DNA of 64,000 nucleotides from Mesostigma viride (Eukaryota > Streptophyta > Mesostigmatophyceae > Mesostigmatales > Mesostigmataceae): positions 1 to 64,000 of the forward strand of contig RPFO01000780.1 of NCBI GenBank assembly GCA_009746045.1, written 5' to 3'. Under the pieces are notes generated by a model. The model did no database searches. It worked only from the letters and a program-made list of their open reading frames with translations, and was not told where the DNA came from. Positions 15,479-28,114 of this stretch are shown in pieces. Position numbers and translations under genes: made by a program. The stretch's first letter is position 1. Every line of letters starts with the position of its first letter.

Positions 15479-18400
15479 ATGGCAGCCACACCGGTCAAGC
15501 CGAACCCCCCGTTGGATCAGACATTGGTTTGGGAGTCTGAACAATTCGCAACCGCAATGCAATATGCGACGGAGATGTACACGGCAGAGGTAAGTTATGT
15601 TATTCGTACTTATGTCGTAGTACAAATCACGATTGCTCGGCGATTATAAATGTCTGATGGATAACAGCGGACGCATATAACGGGGCCCTTACCAGCTGAA
15701 GACGTACAATTATTTAGCCATGTACACGTGTGGCTTAAGTTTTCAACACCCAGATAATGCATAGCTTTACTTACTTCACTTGTGCCCATGCAGATTGCTG
15801 GTTTAGGCAGTAAAGGTCAGGCCGTAGTCAATGTTTAGGTTTGATGCTTTTGCCTTACTTATGTGTGCGCTTCGTACTTGCTCCCTAAAACTGGTGTACA
15901 GGTGCACCTTTTGCATCCATACAAATTGTTGTTTAGACCTTACCTTTGCAGATAGTTATCAAGAATGTATTGAGAAACATATTGTCAGAACATTATGTAT
16001 TAATGCAAATGAATTGCTTTCAATGAAAAAGAACTTCCCGTTGTCAGCACCATGTTGGGTCACAAGGTATTTGTCTTCAACTGATCAATTGATGTTTACT
16101 GAAGACTTTCATTATAATGCTAATGATTACACGTGGTCAAAATTATAAAACCGTCCATGGTTTGTTGAGCAAAGCTTACTTGTGTCTGTCTGTGCTTTTG
16201 TGCCTTTGCATTACAGGTACAGCAATACCAGCGGCCTAACGAATTTGTACAGGCTTCAAAAGGGTTTCCTGACAACTCCACATGGCGTAGACTAGCCATA
16301 TCCAAGTTCATGCATGGAGCCTTAAAGGGGCGTGGGCCATCATCATTTAATGGCCTCACAGATGGTAATGGGACCGTGGAAAGTCCTGGAGAATTAGTCA
16401 TGACCGAGGGGAGTGATGACTGCATCGAAGAGGTTGTGCAAGCCCATAATGAAGAAAGCAACACCACAAACAAAAAGAACAAGAACAAGAAGAAAACACC
16501 ATATAAGATGGCGGTGAGTTGCTATGTGCTTTTTTTTGCTGTTGCAAGTACATGGATATTATGTACATAGACAAAGCAACCAGGAACTTTGATGCTGTTC
16601 ATACATAACTGTTTTTTTCAAGTGTTGTTATTATGAAGAATGCTTGCCCTGATTTCTGCATATCATTCAATGGGTGCATAAGTTACAACTAATGCATGTC
16701 CAGTTTCGAAGCAAATTGTGTCTGAGGCACATTTTCATTGTCCTGTCTTCTTTCATGCGTGCATGTTTGCATGGATGTTTGTATGGTAGTATGAACTTAG
16801 AGAAACCATGAACACCAATGCTAGACATATATTCACTGTATTCTCCAAGTATTGTCAATGTGAAACATGGTTGTGCTGATTTGTGCATTTCCATCGCATG
16901 TGTCCAGAAGAAACAACTTGCACGGCATGTTCATTATTGGACAGAACAGTGCCTGAAGGAACTGACGGGATGGGAGGATGGCAGGACCAGAAAGCGAAGG
17001 AGGGAGCGGCTGCTTGCAGAAGCACAGACAACTGCTGCGAGCCCGGCCATGGATCCCACACAAGGCAGGATGCTGCAGCCCACATGCCCAAGTCCAAATG
17101 TCCCAAGGGAATCGATCCCAGGCCAGCAAGCTGAGTCGCTGCCATGGGGTAACCTGTGGGCATACCCCTGCCTGCCGCACATGGTGGTGCACGCTCCAGT
17201 GTCTGCTCAGGTATGCAACTGTCTTGTATTGCCTTGCTTAAACGTGTGCACAGAATTTTTTCATCTCACACACTTATGCAGTTCCCTGTGTTAAGGGGCA
17301 ATGATGGCCGTCATGGATGCTTGCACGCCAGCAACAAAGAGAGTATCAAGTCTCCTTGTAGCTGATAATGCATGAATGATCCCATGCATAATTTGCTTTG
17401 GGGGGGGGGGGGTAGGGAGCGAGGACATTGCCTTGCATAAGGTGAGATGAAGCGCAGATTGCAAGTAATGGCAAGACATGGATGTTGTGAGTGCAGAAAG
17501 AAAATACGAAATTATAGTGCCATGGGGAGATATGAGTGAAGGGCTAACATCTTTCTTCTTGACTTCTTTGTTTACTTCGTCTTGTGGAAATATGCACCTA
17601 CCATGCATCCACATTCATCATGAAGTAACACATTTACTTCAGCGGTTACCTAACCAACATTACCACTCATGGAATGTTATGCATGTGTTTTCTACAGGGT
17701 GCCCAAGTGGCTTTCCTCGCCTGGGCCACCCCTTGTGCAGGTGCACTAAGCATGAGGGCGCCCATGGGCCAGCAGGTGATGACAGCGTCAGCTACCTCGG
17801 GTCATGGAACGCATGCAGGTGTTAACATACTGGGGAGGAGTGCAAGGGGCATCAAGCGTGCGATGCATGCGAAACCCGCAGAGCAGGGAATAGCAGGTGG
17901 GCCACACATTCAGAAGGAAAGGGTGGCTGAGCCACATGTTGACAAGGAGACAGCTGGTGCAACCCTAGGCGAGGAGGGTACAGCGGGTGAGGGTACAAGG
18001 CCAATTGGGGAGAGCGTGCAGGTGCCCCATAGCAAGCTGCCAGGGAGAGTGTCATCTGCGTTAGGTGACCAGGGGGCTGAGGGCATGACGGAAGGCAGGA
18101 ATGGTGGGGGGCACAACGAGTGCTCAGCACAAAATGTGGAGGCAACGGTGGGCGAGGGGGCGAGGCCCCAAGGGGAGGCTGATAGGGCACGCCCCGGCAA
18201 GCTGGCGGCAGGAGAAGAGAAGCGCGGGCGCCAGAGCCAAGAAGAGAAGATCATTGACAAGGCAAGCTATGCATATGATGTGGGTCTGGGGCTGTGGAGG
18301 AGGGGAGGAAGGAGCCGGCGCGTGAATTAATATCAATTGGCCACGCCTCATTCCTGCAGTGATCGCCTGGTAGCAGCGCCCAGGTGTTGGATAGCGTGAG

Positions 18401-21400
18401 CGAGCGGGGGGGAGGGGGGGGGTCCTCCGCCGTCCACTCGGCCTAGCCGCAGGCAGCTGTGTCGGCCGGCGATTGCGTGGCAGTGGTGTGTGCTCAAGCG
18501 TTTTCTCCAGGCTGGTTAACCATAAAAGACCTCTAGCAAAGCATGCAGGGACCCATGACCCTATATCTCACCAGGACCAACCAGTCTGCATGGGGAAGGG
18601 GTGGGCGGTGCTCACTTCCAGGGTGGTCGGCTTGTGACAGGTGTCGTGCTCTCATTGGCTCAGGCAAGCGCCACCTGTCTACACATGGTTGCGTGATGAC
18701 ACCTTGCACCCATGCTTACACTGCGTGCCCCTGCATGCCCGTTCCGGTCCGTCCAACCATCAGCTTTGGCATCCACACTGCGGCCCTGCGCCCCGTGCAC
18801 AAGCGGTGTCTTTTTTGTGACCTCAACTTGTGCCTGCCACCTGCAGCAGAATCGTGCGTAGTACCCCCCGCTCCTACTCATAAGTGTGCCCGTCCTCCCA
18901 TATGCGGCGGGGCTGTCTTGCTTGCTCGCTTGCTGCCTGCCTGCCTGTGCTTGCCACCACAGGCGGTGACCAAGCTGCTGCCGCACATTGAGCCGGCGCT
19001 GCGTTCCTTCTTGGACCCGGACTATGTGGATATCCTCAAGCTGCTGCTCAACGACGAGATGGAGGACGAGCAGCGCAAGGCAGCGATAAACCTCATGCTG
19101 CAGAAGAAGTGGCTGGTGCCGCTCACCACCGCGCTCAACGGCCGCATTGACCTGCCCATACTGGGGGAGGAGCTCGAGCAGAAGCTGCTCAAGAAGGTAT
19201 GAGGAAATGCGTGCCAAGCGGCTCACGATAGTACAGTGGATCCGCGCATGCCAAGCTGATAAAGGTGGGTAAGAGGGGGATTAAGAAGGTGGAGTGTGGG
19301 GATGCGCGCATGCCAAGCAGCTAAAGGTGGGTAAGAGGGGGATTAAGAAGGTGGAGTGTGGGGATGCGCGCATGCCAAGCAGCTAAAGGTGGGTAAGAGG
19401 GGGATTAAGAAGGTGGCGTGTGGGGATGCGCGCATGCCAAGCAGCTGAAGGTGGGTAAGAGGGGGATTAAGAAGGTGGAGTGTGGGCATGCGCACATGCC
19501 AAGTTGATAAAGGTGGGTAAGAGGGGGATTAAGAAGGTGGAGTGTGGGGATGCGCGCATGCCAAGCTGATAAAGGTGGGTAAGAGGGGGATTAAGAAGGT
19601 GGAGTGTGGGGATGCGCGCATGCCAAGCTGATAAAGGTGGGCAAGAGGGGGATTAAGAAGGTAGAGTGTGGGGATGCACGCATGCCAAGCAGCTAAAGGT
19701 GGGTGAGAGGGGGATTAAGAAGGTGGAGTGTGGGGATGTGCGCATGCCAAGCTGATAAAGGTGGGTAAGAGGGGGATTAAGAAGGTAGAGTGTGGGGATG
19801 CGCGCATGCCAAGCTGATAAAGAAGGTGGGCACAAGGATAGTTGCCAGAAGTTGGTCGGAAAAGTAGGAACAGGATGCCAACTGCCTGAAAGCCTGGATG
19901 TGCATGCTCCCACCGCACGTTGCATGGTGTTGTTGGTGTAGGGTATTAGTACGCAGTGACTACCTGTGGCAGACTCTCAAAGGCATTTTCCCCCAGTCAT
20001 ATGTCCTGCGAAGGTTGATGGAAGTGGACTAGCATTTACCAGGCTTTGGTGCGTCGACAGTGACAGCGCTCCGGCATCTACTTTTTGTGACCTGTTGCAG
20101 CAATTAGGGCTTAAGGGGACGGGACACCCCCGAATTTTTTGGCGCCAAAAAATTCGCGCCGGAACCGAAGGTCACAAATTTCACGTGCACGGTGCGCGCA
20201 CCCCTTGCGGAAGTGGCCATGGCGACTGCGTTCAGGCGAAACTACCACAATAGGGCAAGCGAAATGCAAAAATTTTACTCGAATCTAAAAGACGATGAGT
20301 TTATGATGTTAGTATGTGGCGGAAATCAGCTGGTTTACAATATCGCTGTTGTTTTTTTATGCCATCGGCATGGGGGGTAATCTGAATTTTTTGGTCGCGC
20401 GGAATGAAATAGAATTCATGATAGCGGCAGTAAAATCGCGGTTTTGGGGGTTGTTCTGACCGTGAAGCAGGCATTAATACCGGTAGCATCGAATTCTAAA
20501 CCCAGCTGGTGGTTTTTGCCAGATTTTCGGCCATTATCGGTAAGTAATTGTTCAGACCTGCGCAGTGCGTGTCTGACCTGTCCATGGAAGAACGGCTGTT
20601 GTTGCGCGCCTGGGCGAGGGATTTACGAGGGCAAGGTACAGATGTGTCGCGAATGTTATCTGCTATCAGTGCTTTCTTCTATGAGCTCATCGTTCGAAGT
20701 TTTTTGCGTTCTTTTTGGGCAGTTTCCGCCAGCTAGCTCGCCGTCGCTTGCCGTTGTGTTGTCGAATACTGGCAGCTTTAGATTGTTTTCGTTGATGTCG
20801 TGATCAGGGCCGCTTAAGTCGCAGCCTATAGCTCGTCGGGAAGGTATAAGGCATTTCATAAAACGTGTTGTGGCAAGGATGTTGTGCGTATGGACGCTTC
20901 TTGTTGTGTGAGAGTGACGCACCCTCTCTTCGCAGGCCGCAGCGGCATCACAGCACTCATGCGCTGAAGGGCCGCCAATTGTTTATTTGCATTTTATCGT
21001 GCAGGGATGGAAGTGTTATAGTGATGATGATGTTGGAGATATTGCATTTGTGTGACTGCATGTAGATAGCAGGCACCATTGGTTGTTTGAGCTTTCCTTT
21101 GTTATGATGATGTGATAAGACTACAATGTGCTGAGCCAACCATGGTTGACATGCATGACTGCATGCAAGCTATATATACCATGTTCCTACTTGGTTCCTT
21201 GCCCTCCATAGTCCCAGTTTGTCATCCATGCTGGGGAGGACAGTTTAGGAGGTGTTGTTGTGTTGATTAGCTTGGTAGGCATCAACCTTACACTCTAACC
21301 TGGGAGAAACATAGGAAATGCTGCTTAGGCATGTTAGGGCTACCATCGTCAAGGCTATGCACATATTTACAAGGCTGGCCATGCTCGAGGGACGATGAAG

Positions 21401-22648
21401 ACGTATGAGGTGCGTGGCCACCCCTTTGTACTTCATAACATATTCAGCATGGATTTGGTGCATGTTGGATGGCATATGAAGTGGCATTGTGGTGTTACTA
21501 ACTTACTGAGTGGTTCTTAGCGCCTTGTCAGGTGGTCATATAGGAAACCCATCAACTTGAGTAGTTCTTGTCACAATGACCCCCCACATTGAGCATGCGT
21601 TGCCGTCAGCGTGCAAGAGTTAATTATGTGTGCTTTGGTCAGTTTGCAGATGTCTTTGATGAAGAAGGAGGTGCTAGTGTGGCTAAATGGTTACTCTAAT
21701 TTCCTTGTAGCGTCTACATGGGTGGCCGTCTTGGAATGGTTGTAACTTGGGCAGTTCTTGTCAGAATGTCGTCAAACCTTGAACATAGGAGGTACCATAT
21801 GTGCAGAGGATGGTAGTGTGTGGTTTGGCCAGTTTTCACGTGGCTTGGATGAATAAAGGGGTGTTAGTGTGGTTAAATACTGGCTAAAACCTCCCTTAGC
21901 TTCGTCATTGGTGACAACCTAAGAACGTTAATAACTGGAGCTGTGGTGGTCAGAATGACCTGAAATTTTGGGGCTGCATGTCCCCCCTCTCTAGTATTTG
22001 GGAATATATGGTATGGCAACATTTGAAGTGTTTATGATTTGATTTTTTTTTTTCATTAAAAAAGGACCCTTTTTGCGGGAAAATTAATAACTGGTGCATC
22101 CATGCTTATGTATTGGTCCCAATTAGGCAGACTTTCTCAAAAGTGGGGGAACTATGCGGGAATATGTGATTTGGTCCCAATATGTTTGCCCATTGTCCTA
22201 GGAAAAATGTGACTAAAATAGCGTCTTTTTCTATTTTTAGCGCGTAACCGGTGTATGGTGGGGGCTAGTACCACCCCCAAGTGGCTGGAAAAATTTTTTT
22301 TAATCATATTTATGGTCCCCAATCATCATTGGATTTTTAGCACATGCATAGGTATGGTTTCCAGAAAAGTGCCCTTTAGGGGTGTCCCCTCCCCTTAAAC
22401 TTGGCTTCGGAGGGATTTGGACCCTGCCCCAATGGTTCCGGATTTCGGGCCTTCGCTGGTTGTCTCTTTGATATCAACGGCTACTGCTTTGCTTGCACTG
22501 TCCGTATGGCTACGTGGCTTCTGTGCAGGTGGTCAAACGCGTCATCAAGAGCGGTGTTGGTTGGTCTGTTGCCAAGTTGCCGGAGCTGGATGACGACTTG
22601 GAGCTGAAAAACGAACTCGTCCTGCCAGAAGAGCTGGACGATGATTGA
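15479..22648 (+). CDS. Six-exon gene, 542-residue protein of unknown function
   Basis: Coding exons: 15479-15589, 16217-16513, 16908-17210, 17698-18261, 18963-19196, 22529-22648 (TGA). All join in phase 0. The fourth intron uses a GC donor (GACAAG|GCAAGC); if it is not used, the frame stops at 18330 and the last two exons would belong to another gene. The protein begins MAATPVKPNPPLDQ. Residues 38-136 include TWRRLAISKFMHGALKGR and a Lys/Asn-rich basic run (KKNKNKKK). Residues 137-237 start with a charged helix (KKQLARHVHYWTEQCLKEL, then RTRKRRRERLL). Residues 238-425 are low-complexity and Gly/Glu-rich. Residues 426-542 form a predicted helical domain (KLLPHIEPALRSFLDPDYVDI...) with an acidic end (LPEELDDD). 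The basic runs suggest a nuclear location. No family is recognised. Confidence 0.68.
19200..19830 (+). repeat. About 60-bp minisatellite in the last intron of the 15479 gene
   Basis: About ten copies carry AAAGGTGGGTAAGAGGGGGA, TTAAGAAGGTGGAGTGTGGG and GATGCGCGCATGCCAAGC. The array starts a few bases past the donor of exon 18963-19196 and most units contain GGTGGGTAAGAG, resembling 5' splice sites. Confidence 0.93.
20111..22398. mobile_element. 2.3-kb non-autonomous TTAA-flanked DNA element in an intron
   Basis: The left end is TTAA (20111-20114) followed by GGGGACGGGACACCCC. The right end is the inverted match GGGGTGTCCCCTCCCC followed by TTAA (22395-22398), with one mismatch over 16 bp. 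TTAA duplication is typical of piggyBac-type elements. No transposase is recognised. Internal sequence carries repeated ACTTGGGCAGTTCTTGTCAGAATG-like segments near 21540-21980. It lies in the 3.3-kb last intron of the 15479 gene. Confidence 0.75.
20131..20156. repeat. 26-bp perfect palindrome near the left end of the TTAA element
   Basis: The arms CGAATTTTTTGGC and GCCAAAAAATTCG have no spacer. The palindrome lies 16 bp inside the left terminal repeat of the element. Confidence 0.9.
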
Positions 22649-23384
22649 GCGTGCTGCTTGTGCCGAGAGCACTGCAGCCCTTTTGGTACCCAGGCCATAT
22701 AGCATACTCCCGATCAGGTGTAGATGGAAGCAACAGCTTCAGGTAGCCCAAGACGTGATCGAATGGTGCTCTGGCCGAATAGCTTTATGTAATCGTAAAG
22801 ACAATCAATGTTAATAGACAGCTATTCCTGGACGCATGGCGGCCCATCGTCGCGTGTAAGGACGAGAGCAGTTGTCTGAGAGGAAAGGCGCGAAGACGTA
22901 CTGCGGCCGGAAGCCTCGTGGCTGTCTGTAGGAAGACCTGCACGGAGGAAGGATGGCAAAAGCAAATGGTGCTGACCGCTTGATGGATGGAAACGAATAG
23001 CATGGAAAATAAACAAATACAGAAAATAAAGTTTATAGTAGTATTACCTACACTTCGTTGTTGTCTCACTTAAAATTAGGTAAGAAATGAAACTAAGATA
23101 AAAATAGAAAGAAGTAAAAAAATAAAAGGGGCCGGTGTGATGGTATACGTGGTGGGGTAGGAATGAGACACTCCCCAACGTACGGCCGGGAGTGCATGAA
23201 TACCGGTCAGTAACCCAGGGCATGAGTGGCTATGGCAAGTACTAGGCAGGCAGGCCGGCATGTTCATGTGCTTGGGGGTCAGCAGCACCTGATTAATAAT
23301 TAATAAACCAAGAACCACATATATCCCTGAAAAGGGGCCAGAAGCCCACGACAATGGTGAGCGCATGGTGATCTCGAATGTCCT
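22649..23384. other. 3' flank of the 15479 gene, no further gene recognised
   Basis: Probable 3' UTR and intergenic sequence, AT-rich near 23020-23130. Short frames lack support. Confidence 0.4.
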
Positions 23385-23770
23385 TCAGTGGCCGCAAAAG
23401 TGGCCACTAGCATACGCGCGCGGGGATCTCAGCACGATGGACTGGAGGTGTGTTGATGCTGCCGGTGGGCACGGCAGGATGCCCGCACCGCCTTGGCCCG
23501 GCGCAGCGCCTCCACCGTAGTGCGGGAATCGCCAGTCTTCGCGGAGGTCGTCGACCATAGGCCCCTTGACCCCTTGCTGTGGGTCGACGGTGTGCCGATG
23601 CTCCTGGACTCCAAGGACAGCGATCTGGTTGTCGGCACACAAGGCAATCAGCTCGTCGACGCGTTGACGTGCTGCGGTGCCGCTGCTGGTAGAAGGATCT
23701 GCAGGGAGGGTGCGCACATTGAAGCTAGCAATACCAAGAAGCCGCGAGTAGGCCGAGCTCGACAAGCGCA
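23385..23770 (-). mobile_element. LINE fragment: start of APE-type endonuclease domain
   Basis: The minus-strand frame reads LGIASFNVRTL, then VDELIALCADNQIAVLGVQEHRH, which matches the opening of the endonuclease/exonuclease/phosphatase domain of LINE ORF2 (catalytic Asn in SFNVRT, Glu in QEHRH). The domain breaks off after about 120 residues. It abuts ORF1 sequence in the opposite orientation at about 23770. Confidence 0.75.
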
Positions 23771-25344
23771 GCCTTAACGTCATCGTCAAGCACTTCGACC
23801 AGCTGCAGGACGAGACCTCCTAGACCCTTCAGTTGCCACGGCGTTTGAGAACAAAATCCTTGTCCCCATGGCTCTCACTGGTAAGTGGTAAGGGCAAGCC
23901 GCGGGGGGTGACCCGCCTTCCCCGCTCGCGGGGTAAGGCTGGCCTCCCCATTGCTCCTCACCTTTGACACCATGGCGGATAAGATGGAGTTCCTTAAGCG
24001 TCGCAAGCGGCTTGGGGGGACCTCCTACACGCTGGACGACGACTTGACATTGACGCAGCGACAACAGCGACGGGAGCTATGGCCGACGTACCTCCAGCTC
24101 CGACAGACGGCAGGGCAGAAGCCAGTCTACTGGAGGGGGGCGGACATCTACGTCGCCCACAAGCCCTGGCAGGTAACCCCTGCCGCCCCAGCCACCCCAG
24201 CCACCCCAGCCTAGGGGATTATATAGCAGTAGTGTAGACTAGAAAAGCTTAGTGACGTGGCCATGTATTAATTAATTAATTAATTAGACTCGTGCTCCCG
24301 TTGGGGAGTCACGGAGCATTAACCGGCCCCGATGGATGGATGGATGGGTGCAAACATTCCTACCGGTCTAATCTATCTACCTTGGCTACATACTACATCT
24401 ATCTAACAGCATTCTAACTACAACATCTATCTAGGCAGCCGCTCGCTGCCCTAGGGGGAGCTATCTGGCGTGCCTCCCGCGGGATTGCACACGCGGGCGC
24501 TTCCCCACTGGGGGGGGCTCGTTGTCCTCTATGACCTGGGCCCACTTGACCTTGTCCATCATCTTCTTCCAAATCACGGAGAGGCCTAGGCCCCCCATGT
24601 CCTCTACTAGCTGTTCTTTGAAGGTGCGGGCCTTGCGGCGTCTAACATCACTAGGCCCAGCCCACGTCAGGAGGTGCCGGCCAGGCTGGGCTGGTCGCAG
24701 ACCTGCGGGGGGGCCACGTGAGGTGTCTACCTGGTTGGTGCGAGCTAGGTGCCCTACTAGCTGCTGAGGCGGCGTTGCTTAATGGTGCTGGTGATATAGG
24801 GCATGCCCTCAGGGTACAGGTCCTCATTGCGGACATGAGCAGCATATCCTACTCTGAAAATGGAACGCAGCATGCTGGTGACCGCGCCGTCCAGCTTGCG
24901 GGCCAGGTCGGCGGTGAGGGTCCACGTCTCGGCACCATACGTGAGAACAGGAAGGACGAGGACCTTGAACAGGTCCTGTTTCTCGATCTTGCCCAGGGGC
25001 TTGCGCCACAGGGCCCGGTACTGGCGTAAAGCGTGCCAGGCGAGGGAGATGCGATGGTCCACATCCACCTCGCAGCTGGGGAGCAGGCTGCCCAGCAGCT
25101 TAACGCGGTCCCGATACAGGACTCGAGAGCCCGGTCTAGGAGATAGAGGGGCGGCGGTTGGTTGGTGAGCCCAACCGCCATGTATGCCTACGCGATGGGC
25201 CCACACCAGACCAATTGCAATAGCTGCATGTAGCAATTATGAGTCATGCTTTGTTGCCCATGCAGAGAGTTACTCTCCAGGCTGAGATGCCATGCTTTGC
25301 CCTTGCAGAGAGTTACTCGCCAGGCTGAGATGCCATGCACCAGC
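23771..25344 (+). mobile_element. ORF1-only LINE copy, split by a younger LINE insertion
   Basis: ORF1 C-terminal codons run from about 23771 (VIVKHFDQ..., with damage near 23820) through LDDDLTLTQRQQRRELWPTYLQL to the stop at 24211-24213. The 3' UTR continues to 24267, is interrupted by the insert at 24268-25176, and resumes from 25177. It matches 11870-12110 across the junction. The 3' end is lost where another LINE joins at about 25345. Confidence 0.82.
24260..25184 (-). mobile_element. 5'-truncated LINE (ORF2 C-terminus and 3' UTR) with 8-bp target duplication
   Basis: GCCATGTA occurs at 24260-24267 and 25177-25184 and the host 3' UTR reads continuously when the insert is removed. The insert has a (TTAA)n tail at its left end, then 3' UTR, then minus-strand coding for the end of reverse transcriptase and the C-terminal region: KLLGSLLPSCEVDVDHRISL, FKVLVLPVLTYGAETWTL. 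It is truncated before the catalytic YADD. Confidence 0.9.
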
Positions 25345-25900
25345 TATTAAAAATAAAATTAAATTAATTTATAACATCGACTCCGTTGGGAGATCACTGT
25401 AGCACATATTCCCAATTGCTGGATCTATGGAGGCCGGTGGGCGGAGCCGCGAAACCGAACTAATCTAACTCTAAGCTAATCTAATATAGAAAACCCTAAC
25501 TATTCTACTCAGCAAAGCGCCCCTTCCTCTTGGGGAGGGGGGGGGGGCTTGCCCACAGGGGCTGGCGTGTGAGCCTGGACAATCGTCTTCCACCTCTTCT
25601 TGTTCTGCATAGCAGTCCGAGCAAGAGAGAGGGAGTGAATGCGATGTTCAAACAAACGGGGCTAGCTGGGACCACTACGGGTCGGCCAGCAACTGCTGTG
25701 GGTAGGTCATGGCATGTTTGCCTATCTTTTTAGGAATGTCCTTGGGGCCAGGCCAGGTCAGCGGATATGCATGCCGCCCTGGCTGGCCAAGCCGCTAGCT
25801 GGGGGCCGGCCAGACCGAGGTCGGTGTCTACCTGTCTGGTGCGAGCAAGATGTCCTACGAATGCATGCTATCCTACGCTGCTTACCGGGCGCCATCCTTC
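25345..25900 (-). mobile_element. LINE 3' fragment (ORF2 C-terminus and 3' UTR)
   Basis: An AT-rich tail at 25345-25372 leads into the conserved 3' block CTCCGTTGGGAGATCA and then a match to the reverse complement of 52880-53230 (end of ORF2, with the RR(I/A)ACI(R/C)RT(S/P)CSHQ region). The outer boundary is not resolved. Confidence 0.7.
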
Positions 25901-26417
25901 CCGGGATGTGCGTTGACGACGATGCTGCAGAGGCTGGCGGGTGCTGCACCTTCTGATTCTTCTTGGGGGCAGCCACATTCGTACGTGCGGGCCCCATTGT
26001 TGATGAAAAGGGTAGGGCGGTCGCCGACGAGGCGTACGAAGATGCGAACATGGCGCCTCCTGGCATCTGCTGCTTAATTCTTCGGTAGCTAGAGCAGGGC
26101 ATTCTTTTCTCAGAGCTGCTCTAGCTGGGGAGAGTCGGTCGTTGATGCGGGGGTCACCCCGCGTCCGTGCAGGCGATGATGAGCTTGAAGGTCTTTCTGG
26201 CAACACTCGTGGAGGTCACAATGCTAGGGCCCTGAGGCTGGCCAGCCATCCATGCGGCCGACTGAATGTGAATGCTCCCGTTGGGAAGTCACGGAGCATT
26301 AATATAACCTCCGCGATGGATGGACATGCACGCAAATATCCTACCGGTCTATTGAATAGAAAGTACTAATACTAGCATACAACATGTACTACCAGTACTA
26401 TACTAGTATGATGCTAT
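25901..26417 (-). mobile_element. Unresolved LINE-derived sequence, including a second 3'-end block
   Basis: A LINE 3' block (CTCCCGTTGGGAAGTCACGG) occurs at 26275-26294, closely matching 24294-24314. The piece at 25900-26210 has a minus-strand frame with VRLVGDRPTLFINNGART but no recognised domain. Confidence 0.5.
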
Positions 26418-28114
26418 TTAACCCCTAAATGGTCTGAGATCCTGCCGATAAATCGGCTGGATCTTCACAATTTTGCAAACCAGATGCCATCCAACCTACC
26501 CATATCCAATGGCTGTCCTTGGGGGCCAAGCACGTCCATGAGTTGCCCTTCGGGTTGGTATATCACAACCTCACATATATGCAGGGTAGGCCATATATAA
26601 CTGCCGTCAAAGTCAGGGGGGTCAAGACGCGCGTTTTCATTTTTGGTAGAATGTGCATTTTGAATTATGTTATAAGAGCTAGGCACCTACCACTTCAGGG
26701 ATGATAAACAATTAGTTGCTGAACAGTTTGAGCCATTGGGGTCATCATTTGGGTGGGTATACCAGCAGTTACACCCAGTACAGCCCTTAGGGGTACCGTT
26801 GGTAAAAAGCAACCAAGTGGGTAGGGGTGGGCATACTACCTACTAATATGGCCACCAACCATGCCAAACAATACATTTCCCTTCCACAATGATGGGGAAA
26901 CATAACTGCATCATCACACTGCCCTTACATGGCACCTATGTGCAGGTGCTACCTTGTCCATGCACGTAGGTAACGTGGTACGGATACCCTACGCAAGGCA
27001 TGCATTCTAGGAGGCAGCCACCAACAAACTAGTGATGTTGAGCCTATTTCAGCCTGCCCTAGCAAGGATAAACTAGGCCTAAGCTGCTATAGCTTGCCAG
27101 GTGATGGCCAGCACACCTGGTGGCACATGCTGTCAATGGGAAGCTTTTACTCACCAGTTACGTGCTTGATGATGCCACAGAGACCAGCCAACTGCCTCAC
27201 AATCATGCAATATGTGTATGGGAAATGTATAACAAACATATATGGAGGTATTCAAACCCATACAGCCTCTAAAACTTATCACCATCACCCTGTGGCAGGT
27301 CAACTGACTGAGGGAAGCATCTAAGAAGGGTGTTTTAGAAAGGGGCCAGGCCAGGGTCAAGAAAGAGCATGAATAATGCAAAAAGAATGTGCTACACAAG
27401 CTAGAACGTACATATAAACGTCAAACATCGATAGGAAAACGATGCTTAAGCTTTACCAGGCATGGATGGCGTTACCTTGGCCCAGGCGGTGGCCGCAAAA
27501 TGGCGCATTTCGGCACACCAAAGTTGTGCAGCATGGTCGCTGGATTCGGCGATTTCTGGCCACCCTTGCACGTTTACGACTACTATGTATCATAAAAAGT
27601 ACAAAGAAACCGATATATCCTTTAAAATACGCCGGAAAGGTATTGCTGTCAACGTTTCTATCGTCCGGCCTGATCGCAGTTTTTTCCAGCAAGAACGCTG
27701 CCGACACCTATCAAATGGCATTCCCGCGAACCAAAAATTGGCCTGTATGATCTTTAGGAAGTATAAAATCAATATCCTAAGTTTGGTCAGAAAATTCGAA
27801 CGAAAACGTAAATGCCATGCGTGGGCGCAAGCCGCCATGGCCAGGTCGTTGTTTTCCGGAATGCACGTTGTACGTGAAAAAGTACCCTGACCCCTTGTAC
27901 TTTGACCGGCCAGAACACCTCTATAACTTTGTCAGAAGTATGCAAACCCATATACCATGCTGTGAAGAAACTTCTAAACTTTCGATCTTCTCAGCTAAAC
28001 TTTTCCTAATTCTCAATAGATTTCGCGGCATCTGGTCCCCCGAGAAGGGGCCGATGCATCGGCTGGAACTCGATTTTTGGCGGAAAATCGGCAGCAAGAC
28101 CATTTAGGGGTTAA
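26418..28114. mobile_element. TTAA-flanked DNA transposon, 1.7 kb, piggyBac-like ends
   Basis: TTAA (26418-26421) is followed by CCCCTAAATGGTCT, and AGACCATTTAGGGG is followed by TTAA (28111-28114). The terminal repeats are perfect for 14 bp, and imperfect similarity continues through a TGCCGAT...CGGCTGGA subterminal block. The right third (27437-28054) is repeated at 1-618. A minus-strand frame at 26465-26686 is open but unrecognised, and no transposase is seen, so it is probably non-autonomous. Confidence 0.85.

Noticed and set aside
15794-15816. Small exon (IAGLGSK) after exon 1 of the 15479 gene
   Set aside because: Its phase does not fit the next exon; direct joining of 15589 to 16217 keeps the frame.
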